A stretch of DNA of 64,000 nt from Aphrophora alni (GCA_963513935.1 OY740774.1:89788424-89852423); one strand, 5' to 3'. Positions 35,628 to 55,530 are shown, numbered from the stretch's first letter. Numbers and translations: made by a program. Notes: generated by a model not told the origin, from the sequence alone.

Positions 35628-36630
35628 TGTATAATGAAAACCTTTTCTGGAAAGTAAAGCTGTGCATCTCCTAGCCTTTGTCTTGTTAAAATATTTAATG
35701 TTACTGGAGGAACGCTTTTATTGCAAAGTTCAAATCTAAGTCAAACCATAAAATAAACGACAGAATACAGAAACTTGCGTTAGATTATTCAATTTGAAAA
35801 CTTTAGTCACACACAGTAGCAATATCACTTTATTAAATATATTGAAAACTTTTTCTGCAAAATAAAGCCGTCTTGTACATGCTCTGGCTAGAGTCTTGTC
35901 GAAATAATTTAGTGTTACTCAAGGGACAGTTTTTATAGCAAAAGGAAAATCCAAGCCAGTCAATAAAAACAACGACAGAATAACAAAGCTTGCGGATGAC
36001 TATTCAATTTGAAAACATACGTCACACAGACAATAGAAATATCATTTCATTCAGTATATCGAACACTTTTCTGCAAAATAAAGCACTCTTTGTTCGTACA
36101 AACTAGGAACAGTTTTTATAGCAAGAGGTAAATCCAAACTGTCCATAAAATACACGTCAGAATAACAAAGTTTGCGTCGAATTATTTAATTTTAAATCAA
36201 ACAGACAGTTGAAATATCACTGTCTTCAGTATGTTGAAAATGTTTTCTGCAAAATAATTCAGTTTTTATGTTTTCTCTCGCTAGAGTTTTATCAAAATAG
36301 TTTAGTGTTACTCTAAGAACAGTTTTTATAGCAAGAGGTAAATCCAAGCCAGTCCATAACATAAACAACAGAATAACAAAGTTTGCGTCGAATTATTCAA
36401 TTTTAAATCAATCAGACAGTTGAAATATCACTGACTTCAGTATTTTGAAAATGTTTTCTGCAAAATAATTCAATTTTTATGTTTGCTCTCGCTAGAGTTT
36501 TATCAAAATAGTTTAGTGTTACTCTAGGAACAGTTTTTATAGCAAGAGGTAAATCCAAGCCAGTCCATAACATAAACAACCGAATAACAAAGGTTGCGTC
36601 GGATTGTTCAATTTGAAAACAGTGATAGGT
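35628..36630 (+). repeat. ~211-bp tandem repeat, about five units
   Basis: Units start with GAAAAYKTTTTCTGSAAAR near 35636, 35846, 36062, 36236 and 36447. All carry a CAGTTTTTATAGCAAGAGGT-like segment, ATCCAAGCCAGTCCATAA and GACAGAATAACAAAG. Unit three is about 40 bp short. Units four and five are most alike (over 95 % by eye), so growth was most recent at that end. No coding frame is conserved. Confidence 0.85.
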
Positions 36631-38169
<1,539 letters not shown>

Positions 38170-38175
38170 TTTATT
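38170..38175 (-). terminator. Polyadenylation signal
   Basis: AATAAA on the minus strand, 26 bases past the TAA stop of the exon at 38201-38709. The spacing is compatible with a compact 3' untranslated region. Confidence 0.55.
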
Positions 38176-38200
38176 GGAGCATGTCTTAGTTTCTATTATT

Positions 38201-38709
38201 TTACAAACAATAATGAGAAGCTGAACTAAGTCTCTTTGGCACAAATATAATTTTTTTTGTTTTAGTGTTTGAATTAAAATTATCCATGTAGTTTTCAGTC
38301 CAACGCTTCATGGAAGAAAATCTCCCAGTAAATAATCGGGCAGGCCCAACATAGTCAGTATCCCAGGCAACTCGACCTAAAGCGAGTCCTAAATTTAAGT
38401 TGGACCAAAATACGTCTTCAACGCCACCTTTAAACAGAGAGGAGAGTTCCAGTAAGTTACTATTTGACTCAGTCCTACCCCCATCAGTTTTGTTTCTGAC
38501 CTCCAATAACCAACGCACACATGCTGCTTGGTTACACAGCAGGATAGCCTGTACCTGAACACGAACTGTTAATGTCTTTGGTAGTACAAACCACACATCA
38601 GGACTTGATTCTGCCATGGCAATCAGAATGCCCATCACCATTTCCAGACGTAATAGACACGAACACTTCAGTTTTTTTTCTTTCTCATACCCAATAATGG
38701 TTTTAATAT
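38201..38709 (-). CDS. Terminal exon of an unrecognised minus-strand gene
   Basis: A 3' splice site with a pyrimidine tract (GTCATTCTTTCCAG, 38723-38710) opens a 169-codon frame that begins two bases into a codon. It reads IKTIIGYEKEKKLKCSCLLR and a hydrophobic helix LEMVMGILIAMAESSPDVWF. It continues to LLELSSLFKGGVEDVFWSNL, LALGRVAWDTDYVGPARLFT and GRFSSMKRWTENYMDNF, ending in a basic tail and TAA. Length, high GC for this window and Trp-rich composition make chance unlikely. Upstream exons should lie at higher coordinates. An internal ATG at 38641 could start a shorter frame. I could not name the family. A retained fragment of a dead gene is possible, but there is no internal lesion. Confidence 0.6.
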
Positions 38710-41585
38710 CTGGAAAGAATGACAGTCTTATCGTATTTTAAAGTGAGGAAACTCTGGGTAAGAAAAGATGTACAGCACAAATAAGAATCATAAGAGAAAG
38801 TTAGGTATTAATATTACAATATAGATATTACGTTGTGTCTAAATTCAACGTGTTTATAACGTATTTTGTGGTTTGTTAAACCTACTAACGATACTAAGGA
38901 TAAATTTAAAATTATTTAATAGTTGTATTAATATTGCGAAACTTATGCATTAATTTAAATTATTGAATTTTTCTTATTTTGTTATTTGGTTTAAATATAC
39001 AAATATAGTTTTGTTTCTATACGTAAAATAAATTTGATCCTTTATTTAGTTAAATCAAATCAAATATTTACACTGATTTATTGAAGTGTAGTTATCAATT
39101 AACGTGTTTTTAACTGTTTTGTAAGATGAATGACATGAATCTGTTTTTACCTTAAGCAGATAGGCTGATTACTCTGCAGTGGGAGGGTGGTAGGTCAGTA
39201 TATATTTACATGTTAGTTTTAATTTAGCAGTTAAACCCACTCATGATGAAATCGAAATTTACATCAAATATTTAATTAAATAAAATTAATAATGATCACG
39301 CTAATATAAGTATTTTAGTTATTGTTTATATAATTATTATAATTTGGATATTTTCAATATGATTAAGGAATTACGTAGATTATTTAGCTTAGCAATAAAA
39401 TCATTAATTTTTACGTTTGTATTAAAACCGAGTATTATAATTTACAAAAATAAAATTCAAGAAGACATTGATAAAAGTATGACTAAGAACACGAAATGTC
39501 CATACTCCCTGTGGGAATTCTTTTTTGCCTCTATTGGTATAGTATCAGACAGACTATTGATTGCTCGACTGGTTTTTGACGCATCACGAATTTATAAATT
39601 GTGACAAAATCTCTTGTTACGCTCGACATTGTTACGAGTGTTTACTGACATTTTATAAAATAAACTTTCTGTCAACCTCAGCTGAAACTAAATCATAGGA
39701 AATTAGTTACTTTGACCACTGTGACACAATGCTTTCATAACTTCCAACTTACCACTGAATAAATACGTTTATAAAACCTAAGAAGGGGACAAAATTTAAA
39801 CACGTCTTGACGTTTATCACGTTTTCGTTGTGCAGTGGTTTTTGTTGATTTAAACTGGCAGACAACCCAAGTTTTAGTCACAATTCTGTGTGCTGTTATT
39901 TTACAGAAAAGTTCTTTCGAGTTTTTTTTTTCTTTACACATTTATAAGAATTGAATAACGAAAGTTTCCTAATCAAGTTTCCATTGCCAACATGAGTTGA
40001 GAGGTGTATTTGCATAAGATAACAAATACAGATAAGTCTTATACAATGTATATAAACTCTGCACAATATTAGAGTACAATGCAATAACCTCTTTAACAAT
40101 TACTTTCACCTCTTTACGATTTCATATTTCAATATTGTTCTTGATAGAAATTAATTTTGTTCAAGTTTAATGAGAAAAGTTTTGAGGACTTGCCGTCGTT
40201 CAGTTATGAAGTCAAGTTTAATGTTTAATCTTAAACAGGTGATAAATTGAAGACTTACTCCCATATCAATTTAAATTGTAAAGCTCATGTTTAGTGAGAT
40301 ATATATTTCAATTGATACGTAGTATAGAAAAATCTTGGATAAATAAAAATAATAATAATATTTTAAAGATTTATAAACTTAAAAAAGCCCTAAATCCAAA
40401 AAAATACATTTCTTGAGCTAAACATTTTGCAACAAAAGCTAAGGGGTTTTTTCGTTTTTAGAAAAAATCAATCACATATCTAATGATTAGAGAAAAACTA
40501 GTAGAGATCTGAATGCAGTTCTCTTAAATATTTTTAATATTTTACATGGGGTTGGTTTTTTTTTTGAGTTGATTGGGTTAAATGTTAAAGTTGAAATTCA
40601 TGGATTTAAATTCAGAATATTTTTATAAATAAAAGCTTCATAGTGGTTTCATATTTGTATGTGGTAAAACGGTTTCAACCACGACCAAATAGGTACTTTA
40701 AAACTCAAATTTGAACTCATAAAAGTCGATATATAAATTCAAATAGTTTAAATTTCTCATGAAGTGTTCATTTAGCATAATATTTGATAGTAATCGAATG
40801 AAAAGGAATTTGTTCTGATCCACAAAGTTTTGCAATGAAAACTATGATAGTTTTTCGACTTTTTAAACAATGTAATGTATTCTAAATGGAAAAAAAAAAC
40901 TATTAGCTTATCTAAAAGTTGTTTTCTTAAATATTTGTATGAATTTATATTGAATTTGTTTTGTTTTCACAACTCCCCTGTTTGGTTTAAACGTTAGGCA
41001 ATGTGAGTGAAAAAAAGATGACTGACAACGCCTGTCATGTACAGTACAACTAACCAAATTTTAACATTCGACCTGGTTGACTTTCATAGGTAGGATTACA
41101 ATTTTTACAAGATAATTTACATACATCACTTTTGACTTTATTATTACGTAATTTCTTCTTGAGTTACTTAAATTTGTTTTTTTACAATCAAACTCTGGTT
41201 TTTATTTCTATATTATACCTACTCTATTTAAACCTGCCTAAAAGTATATTAACTGGATAAATTTATATAGGTTCCGTTCAAATAAATTTGTGGAACGTAT
41301 AAAACCAGTTTTTAATTTACATTACAATTTTGATAAGTTAAATTTCAGAAAGCGATGATTTTACTTGCATTTCGCAATGATAAATTACGATTTTTTTAAA
41401 AATAATTATTCATTAGTTACAAAGATGACGAGTCTCAAACTTTGTTCCGTAACATTGAGCACAAAATGGTTTTGATAATTCCTTATTGTTCTTGGAATAA
41501 CTTAATTCGCCGCCTGTTAATTTAATGAGAAAACTTTTGATGAATCTGCTTCGTTTACTTAGCCCTTGAAATATGACTTCCTTCT
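38710..41585. other. AT-rich DNA, probably intronic to the minus-strand gene
   Basis: If the 38.2-kb exon has upstream exons, this is intron. No other exon was convincing. 40390-40560 and 40800-40960 share a diverged pattern (TTTTGCAAYRAAARCTAWG, TTTTTCG, TTCTTAAATATTT), suggesting an old tandem duplication of about 430 bp. Confidence 0.45.
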
Positions 41586-41781
41586 TTAAAAGTTCAGTTT
41601 ATTGTAACAATGAAGGAAATATAATTTATACTGGAGAGTTCTTCGATGAACATCCTGTGTGTAAATACTATTTGGATTTCCACTTGGTAAATGTTTCCAT
41701 GATGTGTCACAAATTCGTTTAATTGTCCGCAGTTTGTCCAACATCTGTTTACATTGCGCCAGATCGTTAGTTAATATTTGA
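41586..41781 (-). CDS. Weak exon-like open frame, unrecognised
   Basis: After a CAG with a poor pyrimidine tract, the frame reads SQILTNDLAQCKQMLDKLRT, IKRICDTSWKHLPSGNPNSI and YTQDVHRRTL, then runs to a stop. The first 45 residues look like a helical protein segment. A possible 5' splice site (CCAGTATAA) follows the RRTL codons. It lies on the same strand as the 38.2-kb exon and about 3 kb upstream, so it could belong to the same gene, but that is conjecture. Confidence 0.3.
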
Positions 41782-47599
<5,818 letters not shown>

Positions 47600-47821
47600 A
47601 GTCCTTGGGTTTTATATAAAAAGAAGGAAAAGCTTTAACTGAGGGGAGAAGTGTGTGTATTGGATTGCGTTATGACTCATACATAGGGAGGAAAGACATC
47701 GCAAGGAAAGGAGGAGCTTCGCTCTCGGCTACGGTTCTTCAGAAATTTGAAAATAGATTATGAACAACTGGTTATTTGAGCTTCAGAAATAATTATTTAA
47801 TTATTAAAGTTCTACATCGAG
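47600..47821 (+). promoter_or_regulatory. Candidate core promoter and non-coding first exon
   Basis: TATATAAA at 47613-47620 sits in a local GC- and purine-rich island. Transcription would begin about 47645. The following 175 bp contain only a short ATG frame (47760 on) and end in CGAG|GTAATT at 47821, a fair 5' splice site. The arrangement suggests a non-coding first exon of a plus-strand gene, possibly the one carrying the exon at 52014. Evidence is motif-level only. Confidence 0.3.
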
Positions 47822-49041
47822 GTAATTTAGATACTGTAATTTTATTTTGATGAAAGAAATGTTCATATTTTATTAAAATTTATTGTATAGCTTAGATCTT
47901 CGGAATTTTACGATCGCCGTTTCTGTTTTCTTAAACTACAAATAATTCGAGGATTAGAATATTCGGGAACATTATAATGTATTTTTGTTTACTTATTTCG
48001 CTATTGACTTTTGTTAATATTGGGTTTTCGAGAGAGTCAACGTAATGTTTTTGATCCCATTATATTCTCATTTCTTTCTTTCTTTTCCGTTTCCTTTTGT
48101 TTCAAAAGTTAACCTTTGTTATTGGTCAAACGTTAACTATTAATAAAACACAAAATGATAAACTAACTGCAACCAATAATTCTCTGTATACACTCATATC
48201 TCGCGTCCCAAACAAACCTACCCCTAAGTTTAATTCCGTGAATTGATTTATTTACACCAAAGTCGTGCCAAACAATACAATAACTAAAACGTTATTGAAT
48301 TGCAGGAAGATTGTTAACACCAATTTTTTAAATTGTTTGTAGACGAAGAAACAATTTTTTATCGTCAAATTTGTTACTTTTGAAGATATAAGTCAGTTAG
48401 TGTTTTAAAAAATACGTATTTCACTGCCTTTACAATACACAAACTGTAATGAATTTAAAGTTATAATACATTAAATTCAATAAATAGTGCCAGAAATATT
48501 AAGCACTAAGGATATCAAAACTGCGAGTATTGTTAAAGTATTACTGATACTTAATTATATTATTATAAGTATTACTATAATATAAATAATTAGAAACCAG
48601 AAAGTTAGTCCTCAATGATTTATAACTGTCTCGATAAACGTTAAATACTAAGTTTTATCAAAACAACTGATCTACGTCATATTATAGTTTAATGATGTTG
48701 TTTCGGACAGATCTCACTTTCAGAAACATATATCTAAATATAATATTCTTTACTATTGCAACAAAAATAGAAAACTGAGTTTAATAGAAATTATAAGAAT
48801 CATTGACCTAGAACTTAAGTTTTAAGCGATCTCTATAAATAAATTTTGAACCAGAAAATAGCATCTAGAACGTCGTCCAATCACGTAATGACAAATCTAG
48901 GGACTGATGTTCACAGATATGTATTTTTTTTAATTGAACTCCACTTTTTGCAGATTTATGACAAGACAAACCGACAATAGACTCAATAAATGAGGAAAGT
49001 CAATATTTCGTGTAAATAGAGTCTATGTGGGGATATCTACA
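47822..49041. other. AT-rich DNA, no gene seen
   Basis: Nothing supported. It would be intron if the 47.6-kb promoter is real. Confidence 0.45.
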
Positions 49042-49440
49042 ACTGACCGAATGAATCTGAGAGTTTCAAAAAGTTGCACGAAGTCGCTCCTGTTGTATGG
49101 ATGTCAAACATGAACAGTATAATAGGTTTATAACAAACCTTTATTGAGAAGTTAAAACATAAGTCTACTGGTATGAAAGAGTTACCAACGAAAAACTTTG
49201 TATACGGCAAGGACATAGTCAAGTAGCAGCGAACATCAAGAGGAGAAGTATGATCGTATCGGACACTATTAGAAAGAGTAGGAGTGGTTTCAGTATACAG
49301 GTCCTGAGGTGGAACTCGTTTTAAACTCATAAAGGAGAACTGTGAAAAAGGAAATGAAGTATTTAAAAGAGCTGAAAAAGATGGCCGGAAATTGTGACCA
49401 ATGGAAATTTCTTTGTAACCCAGAGGAGTCTTGAGAAAAT
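49042..49440 (+). pseudogene. LINE reverse transcriptase C-terminal relic
   Basis: 49051 onward reads MNLRVSKSCTKSLLLYGCQT followed by a stop where the family has W, then TV. This is the KSxxKSxLLYGCETW block that follows the catalytic core in non-LTR retrotransposons. At 49337-49430 comes TVKKEMKYLKELKKMAGNCD then QWKFLCNPEE, the C-terminal tail of the same families. Stops and frameshifts between them make it a dead fragment. It is probably a different LINE family from the 24.8-kb relic. Confidence 0.7.
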
Positions 49441-52013
49441 AAAGGAAATAAGAACAGTCGAAAGCTCAAAACACCGAGAATTGTTAAAACAACATCAATA
49501 CAACACTTTCTCTTGACTACGATAAGGCTTTATAAAACATGTTAATAGATTATATAAAATTATAATCTTATAGTCAAATCTTATATCTTATCTGAGATTG
49601 CTATAAAGCTATTCTGACTATATGAGATGCCTATGGAGTTTTAGCAGCTTTAAACCTACTAAATGTTTGGGAGCCTATAAAAGAATCTCTTACTTAAAAA
49701 CAACAAAACATGGTACAACTTCATTGTATCAGTTATAACTGTTTGTCATAGAAATATATTTTGGTAAATATAATTAAACATAAATCAAGAGTTTGATGTA
49801 AACATTAAGCATCATATTAATGGCAATGGATGTAAATGCTATAGTAAACTAAAATGCTAAAAACTATACGAACCATAAAATGCTGTAAAATTTGTAAAAA
49901 ATTTAAATATACAACATAGACAACACGTAAATTTTCAGGTACTTAAGTTAAAAGAAAGACATTAAATTCAAAACAGCATCATTACATCAATATGGCTTGT
50001 CAAAATGGTTAAATTTGGGACCAATAATTTATTTAGAGTAAACAACATAAATACAGCAGTGATCTATGCAACCTTCTGCAAATCTTACTATTTCCTAAAT
50101 ATGTAAAGGTATCTAATGTAACAGGTAAATAATTTGGTAAAAACATCCAAACTATAACTCGTGGAAAACAAAGATTTTAAATATTGAATATTGTCCAATA
50201 ACATTTATATGATTATTAGGTTGTCTGATAAAACCTTAGCTACCGTCAACCCTGGGGAGGTGTGTTAACTACACTTGGAATTTGGGAGTCTCCGAAAACC
50301 TGGGTAGTCACACTCTGACGTTGACAAATGTGTTGAGGTGGAGTAAAAATTCAAAAAACATATTCCTGTAACGGTTACAAAATATTACTGTGATAATAAT
50401 TACAACGTATATTAACAGTGGAATAACTAATCACTCTAGCCAGCTTTGACTAGTGGATTATAGAGAATTTTAGAATAGAGACAACAAAGTTTTAAAACAA
50501 TACAAAAACCTTTCTGGTAGTGAGAATTCGTTTGAAAAAATTATTTAAACATACCCTCAGAATAAGGTAATAATAAATTTATAAATGTTTATCAAAAGAA
50601 TCATATGGTTATTAACTTTAAACCTAAATATTTTAAAACTAATCTCTATGATAGAGCATCATAATGTTTACATTTAGAATCCATGTATTTTAAATAGAAT
50701 TTTGTTGAAATTTGTATGGTTAATAATTTCATCTATTCTCAATAGAATAATATCTGTATATGTGAGAAAAGAGCATGTATTTTTATGACATAAATTTAAA
50801 AACCATACAAAACAGGATGACGTCAGCAATACAAACAATAACGTAATATGTGTTTGCCACAAACATGAAAATCGCTTACTAAGCAAAACAACTGTTCGCA
50901 CTATTACAAAATACCAAAACAGAGCAGTTCATTATTTGCTCTGTAAATTTTACGTAAAAATAATTCCCAGAAATTTATAATAAACAATAAAAAATACGTA
51001 ATAAAATTATGATAATATTTCTATAAATTGAATACAGCATTACTTTGTTGGAAAAATTCAATATATAATTTACAAAAATACTGAAGAAGAGAATTTTCTT
51101 GATATTACACAAACTATATATGTATATTTCGTTTCAAAAGGATATTCAAACTAAATTAAATTCCTACAAAATTCATTTTTATTTCTCGTGACGTAGATTT
51201 TCTAATTTTATCATTAGGCCGTTAACTGTATCTAATATAAAATATTATATTCTGCAATATATACAAAAGTAACACCGATGAGCGTGTAATGATTCTCTGA
51301 TGACCCGTCAAAGCCTGATAAATCGAAACCATAAAGATCCTGATATTTGATACCATGTTTTGAAAAAAGGAGCAGAAACATTAATCACACCCTTGTATAC
51401 CTGATAGGCTTTGGTCATCATTCAATATTACAGCAGAGACAACATAATTATATTTTGTATTAAAAAAGACAGCTCAAATGTATTGTGTGTAACTCCACGA
51501 TGTAAAGTTTGTCATGTGTTAAGAATTGTTTATGTATCCTTAAGTTGACCGCAGTTTAATGTGATGTATGTGTTTGTGTTATTTTAGTGCGAAAGTGAAT
51601 CTGTAGTATTGCTTGATGAATTAATATTGTAACACAGAAACTAAAATATTTGTGATCGACGAAGTAGGACTTTGGACTTTACACAGTTTAAATAAGGATA
51701 CTGTTCAGTATATCTACAGTTTTTAAATTCCCGCTCCAATATTATTTTTATGAAAATGTTTCAACCGGAATTCTGAAAACTCCAGCTGTTTTGGGGTATC
51801 CTTTGTCTCTTATCAATCAGTCCAATTTTCAACCTCAAACAGGTAACTGTGTTTCTTCCTAAATCCGCAGATACAAATCTTTTTTTTTCTTTTTATTATA
51901 TACGCATTTCGGCCAACAACTTAATTAATTGTGACTCATAAACAATTGTCATGTTTAGTATTAAGAAGTCAAGTGTTTTTGTTATGTGTTTTACGATTTT
52001 AAATTGTATTTAG
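49441..52013. other. AT-rich DNA, no gene seen
   Basis: No supported gene. 50229-50340 is locally GC-richer but has no open frame of note. Confidence 0.5.
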
Positions 52014-52103
52014 TTTGTGCGTTTAGAGCAGCTGTTCTCGCGTGTGCACACGGGCATTCTTGACGACATAACATTACCAAGAAAGGAACGCCGCCTCTAC
52101 AAG
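52014..52103 (+). CDS. Candidate 90-bp internal exon, unrecognised
   Basis: Bounded by TTGTATTTAG at the 3' splice side and AAG|GTACTG at the 5' splice side. It is exactly 30 codons in phase 0 at both ends: FVRLEQLFSRVHTGILDDIT then LPRKERRLYK. Codon use and GC are far more gene-like than the flanks, the other two frames hit stops, and the frame stops right after the donor (GTACTGTGA). A symmetric phase-0 exon can be skipped without a frameshift. The protein is not recognised and no neighbouring exon was found. Confidence 0.5.
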
Positions 52104-52973
52104 GTACTGTGACATTAATTCTTAGCTAAACATGACAGCAAAATTAATCAAAAACCATTTTATTAGTTGGTAATAATTTCAAAAATGTCAATTAACCATT
52201 TCCTGTCCTTTTCATTTTTATCTACTTCCCAATCTAAATTAAATTACTAAACCATCCACTTTTACCACTGTCGTTAAACCAACCGCAATATCAAACAGAT
52301 ACTAACTGACTTATTTTATTAGTACGTTAAAATGGTAACTTTAAGTTACAATTTACAACTATACAATTTATATACTATAGTAAGTTTTAATTTAAACTGT
52401 CCATCTTAAAAGTTGTGGGTGTGTTTCAATAACAGGACTCGTCTATGAACTTGATTGAAGATTTGTTATTTTCTATAAGCTACAATATTCGCAATAATTG
52501 ATCTGGTAACAGTAAATAACATAAATCAATAATCAAACTTTTCTTGACAATTCTAACAAAGATAAAAACTTGTTAACTTTGAAACTCTAGCAAGAGCTAA
52601 ATTGTAGATGCGATACAATGCGGGTCGAGTCGTAGTGAAAGAAAAGAAAATGTTGTGTAAAAGTTTCAGTCAGTTAAGACATAAAAGTCCCTTACATTTC
52701 GTCGCGGTAGCATGGAATGCCAATGTGATGTTGTTAGAAAAGTAAATTAACTTCGTGCAAAACAACCTTGTATTGTTGTGATTTCTTACACTCTAATAAT
52801 TATTATCATAAAGTAAATACAAGACTTTTATTAGAAGTAACATGCCCCATTATTTCTTATTCTCTCTTATATATATCCATTATATATATAATGGACAGAA
52901 TAAATCCATTTCCAAATATTTCTTAAAGAAAAATCATAAATATAAAATGAAAAATATTATATTTACTAGAACT
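52104..52973. other. AT-rich DNA between opposite-strand exon candidates
   Basis: No gene seen. A perfect palindrome, TCCATTATATATATAATGGA, lies at about 52876. Confidence 0.5.
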
Positions 52974-53386
52974 TTATTCTTTATTTTGATACTCTAAACC
53001 TAATTCTGAAATATTACACTTGTTAATAGACGCACTCTCTATAGACAATATGTTTAAATCTTGCAGAAAATAAGAAGGTCGATATGTCTTGGAATAGTGT
53101 AGTTTTACGCAAAGTCCCAACGTAATTAGAATTAGCAAATGTTGAATAGATGTCCAACTGTGAGTGGAAGTAGGCTGGAAAGAGGGGGAGTACCGGCATC
53201 GATCCTGTACTTCCGGTAAGGTGACTGATTCGTTTACATTGTAAGTTACTCGCTCATGAAAATTTTGCAACGCTGCTGGCAGCCATACAGCCTTTGTATA
53301 TAGTAATACGGCAGTTAGTTGGCCTATAAATTCTAATGCGCCAGATAGGTACAGATTTTTGAGGCAGCCATTTAGAACTAATTTTG
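52974..53386 (-). CDS. Candidate terminal exon of an unrecognised minus-strand gene
   Basis: A possible 3' splice site (TTCCTAATCTGAATTAG) is followed by about 137 open codons with no Met, ending in TAA beside two overlapping AATAAA signals. It reads LVLNGCLKNLYLSGALEFIG, then QLTAVLLYTKAVWLPAALQN (membrane-like), FHERVTYNVNESVTLPEVQD, RCRYSPSFQPTSTHSWTSIQ and HLLILITLGLCVKLHYSKTY (second hydrophobic stretch). An open run this long is unlikely by chance at this base composition. It could be a membrane protein or a piece of an unrecognised transposon. Confidence 0.45.
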
Positions 53387-53466
53387 CTAATTCAGATTAG
53401 GAACATAATTAAATTTAACAAATTAGATAAACGGTATACTGATGTTACAATTACAATTATTCACGG

Positions 53467-53516
<50 letters not shown>

Positions 53517-55530
53517 GTTCTAAGGTGGCTTCCAAATAAGTTAAGTTTCTACATGATTAGAGCAGTTTTTTAAACTGGTTTTATGTAAGATTAGTTTTCT
53601 CTTAACATCTTGTGCGTAAAATCAGAATTCTTATTTATTAGATTGTGTTTCATTTTACATTATAAACAAAAACACTTTATTCGTCCCTCTTCAAATGAAT
53701 TTTATTTATTACTAAATTACTGACATTGTATTAACTTTCAATCTTTAATAAAAAAAACTCTCTGTCAGCTTCTTCTCACATTTATGAACATTTAAAATGT
53801 ACAATAACTAAATATAAATTTTAAACGTTCAATAAAACCATATGTCCACAAAATTATTTTAGCATTAATCTAGATAAATATTAACATTTATTTTGTACGA
53901 GACTTCATCCTCCCAAAATTTGTAACATATCATTTATAATCAAAAAATCCTATCACAGAATATATTATTTTGAGTTTTTAAAATGCATCTGTATGCAGTT
54001 TGGTAGCCTAAGGTAATTAAAACGATTTGATTTTCCTTACTTTATCATCAAATATTCCTGTCTTAAATTTAACCCTACATATTAGAGGGTTTGTTTGCTA
54101 GGTTTTTACGTTTCCGGTTTCACTCCACCTTTACCATAACATAATATAGCAGATATTTCATGAAACCTTTTAATCAAAATCGTTTAAATAATTTTCACGA
54201 AAATATATAAATCTCAATTTTTTTCCCTTTATAATCAACTCAACATTATATTCTGGTAAAACAGGATTCACGAATTTTCCAGCGGTTTTCTTAATTTTTA
54301 ACAACACCTTCCTATTTATTTTATAATACTCTAATTATTTTCGAGTTTTCTGGACGTGTACAAGTCGTTTGTTTAACTTGATTTCTTCACTACAAATATA
54401 AATATATAAGAATACGAGACCATTTCAGGTAATAGAATTTTTATACAATTTATCTGCGAAAGATGTCACTATTTATCACCTTTTCCAAAATTACTTTTCT
54501 CCCCACCTCTAGACTGCAAAAATTATAAAGGCTAATCCGCTACATTGGCTATCGACCGCTGAGAGAAGTCACTTTGTTAAACAAGGTCACACCTGGATCT
54601 AAGCTTCTTTTTTTTATTGAGCTATCATCTTTTTGCTGACTCACTTTTAGACGTGTAAAACTCTTTTTTCTTGGTAGATATAAAGAACCGTACAGAAAAT
54701 ATGAACGTTCTCATAAACACGCTAATAAAACTATATGTCTATGATTATCAATTAACTGACATTCCGAACAAGTTCTAAATATTCATTTGAGAAGTTATTT
54801 AAACACAATCTCAAAGAAGCTAATAATTAATTTATAACACCTGATCATTCGTAATTGTCGTATGTTGTAGCTACAGTTATATTATATAACTATTACAATG
54901 GTTGGATTTTTTTCTCCATTTATTTTAAAGCTTTGAACGAAGAATAGATTTTTTTTACTCATCTGGTGAAAAAACTATATTTATGTTTTCTGATCGTAAG
55001 GATTTATAAATCTTTAAAATGAGGGGTCAAAAACGTTTGTAGGTATAAATATGATTGTTACTTCACTGTTTTGAAACAAAAATTACATTTAAAACTATTT
55101 AAATCTTAGTTTTATTCAAATATAAATATTTTATTTGCAAATAGAAGACCTCAGTAAAGAAAAACAAAGCATACGTTGTATTAAAACTTTAAAATTAAAA
55201 TTCCATTCAAATATGGTGAAGATTGTGAACGTAAAAGTTTAATTTCTATTTGGCTATAGAAGACATAAATAACTCAAAGTTTCTCGGCTGAGGAGAGTAT
55301 TAATTAAACTTTACACATTTGTTATACTTCCTCCTATTAGCTCAAAGTGTTATTCTTAATTAAACACTTTCACGGGCTGTTACGCTCTCTACGAATAGAA
55401 ATACATTCTGCGTCAAATCACAGACAAACGTTTATTAAGACTATGGAATCTCCACCAATCCTACTTACAAGAGAAAAATGTTTGCTTTTCTGTATGTATT
55501 GTTTTGAAACGTTCGTTCTAGATGTTGCAA
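53387..55530. other. AT-rich DNA with an (AT)n tract
   Basis: An (AT)n run occupies 53477-53514. Otherwise no supported gene. AAAATGAGGGGTCAAAAACG at 55017 resembles AAAATGAGGGATCAAAAATG at 21126, hinting at a small interspersed repeat. Confidence 0.5.

Noticed and set aside
39151..39173. 23-base microexon on the minus strand with strong-looking acceptor (CCTCCCACTGCAG) and donor (AAGGTAAAA).
   Set aside because: Joining it in the phase needed by the exon at 38709 gives a TAA inside the microexon, so it cannot feed that frame.
49037..49330. 97-codon minus-strand frame.
   Set aside because: It is antisense to the LINE relic, whose plus-strand blocks match the family.
51293..51333. Hammerhead-like CTGATGA and GAAAC separated by 21 bases.
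   Set aside because: The intervening sequence does not form stem II next to the core, so the match is probably accidental.
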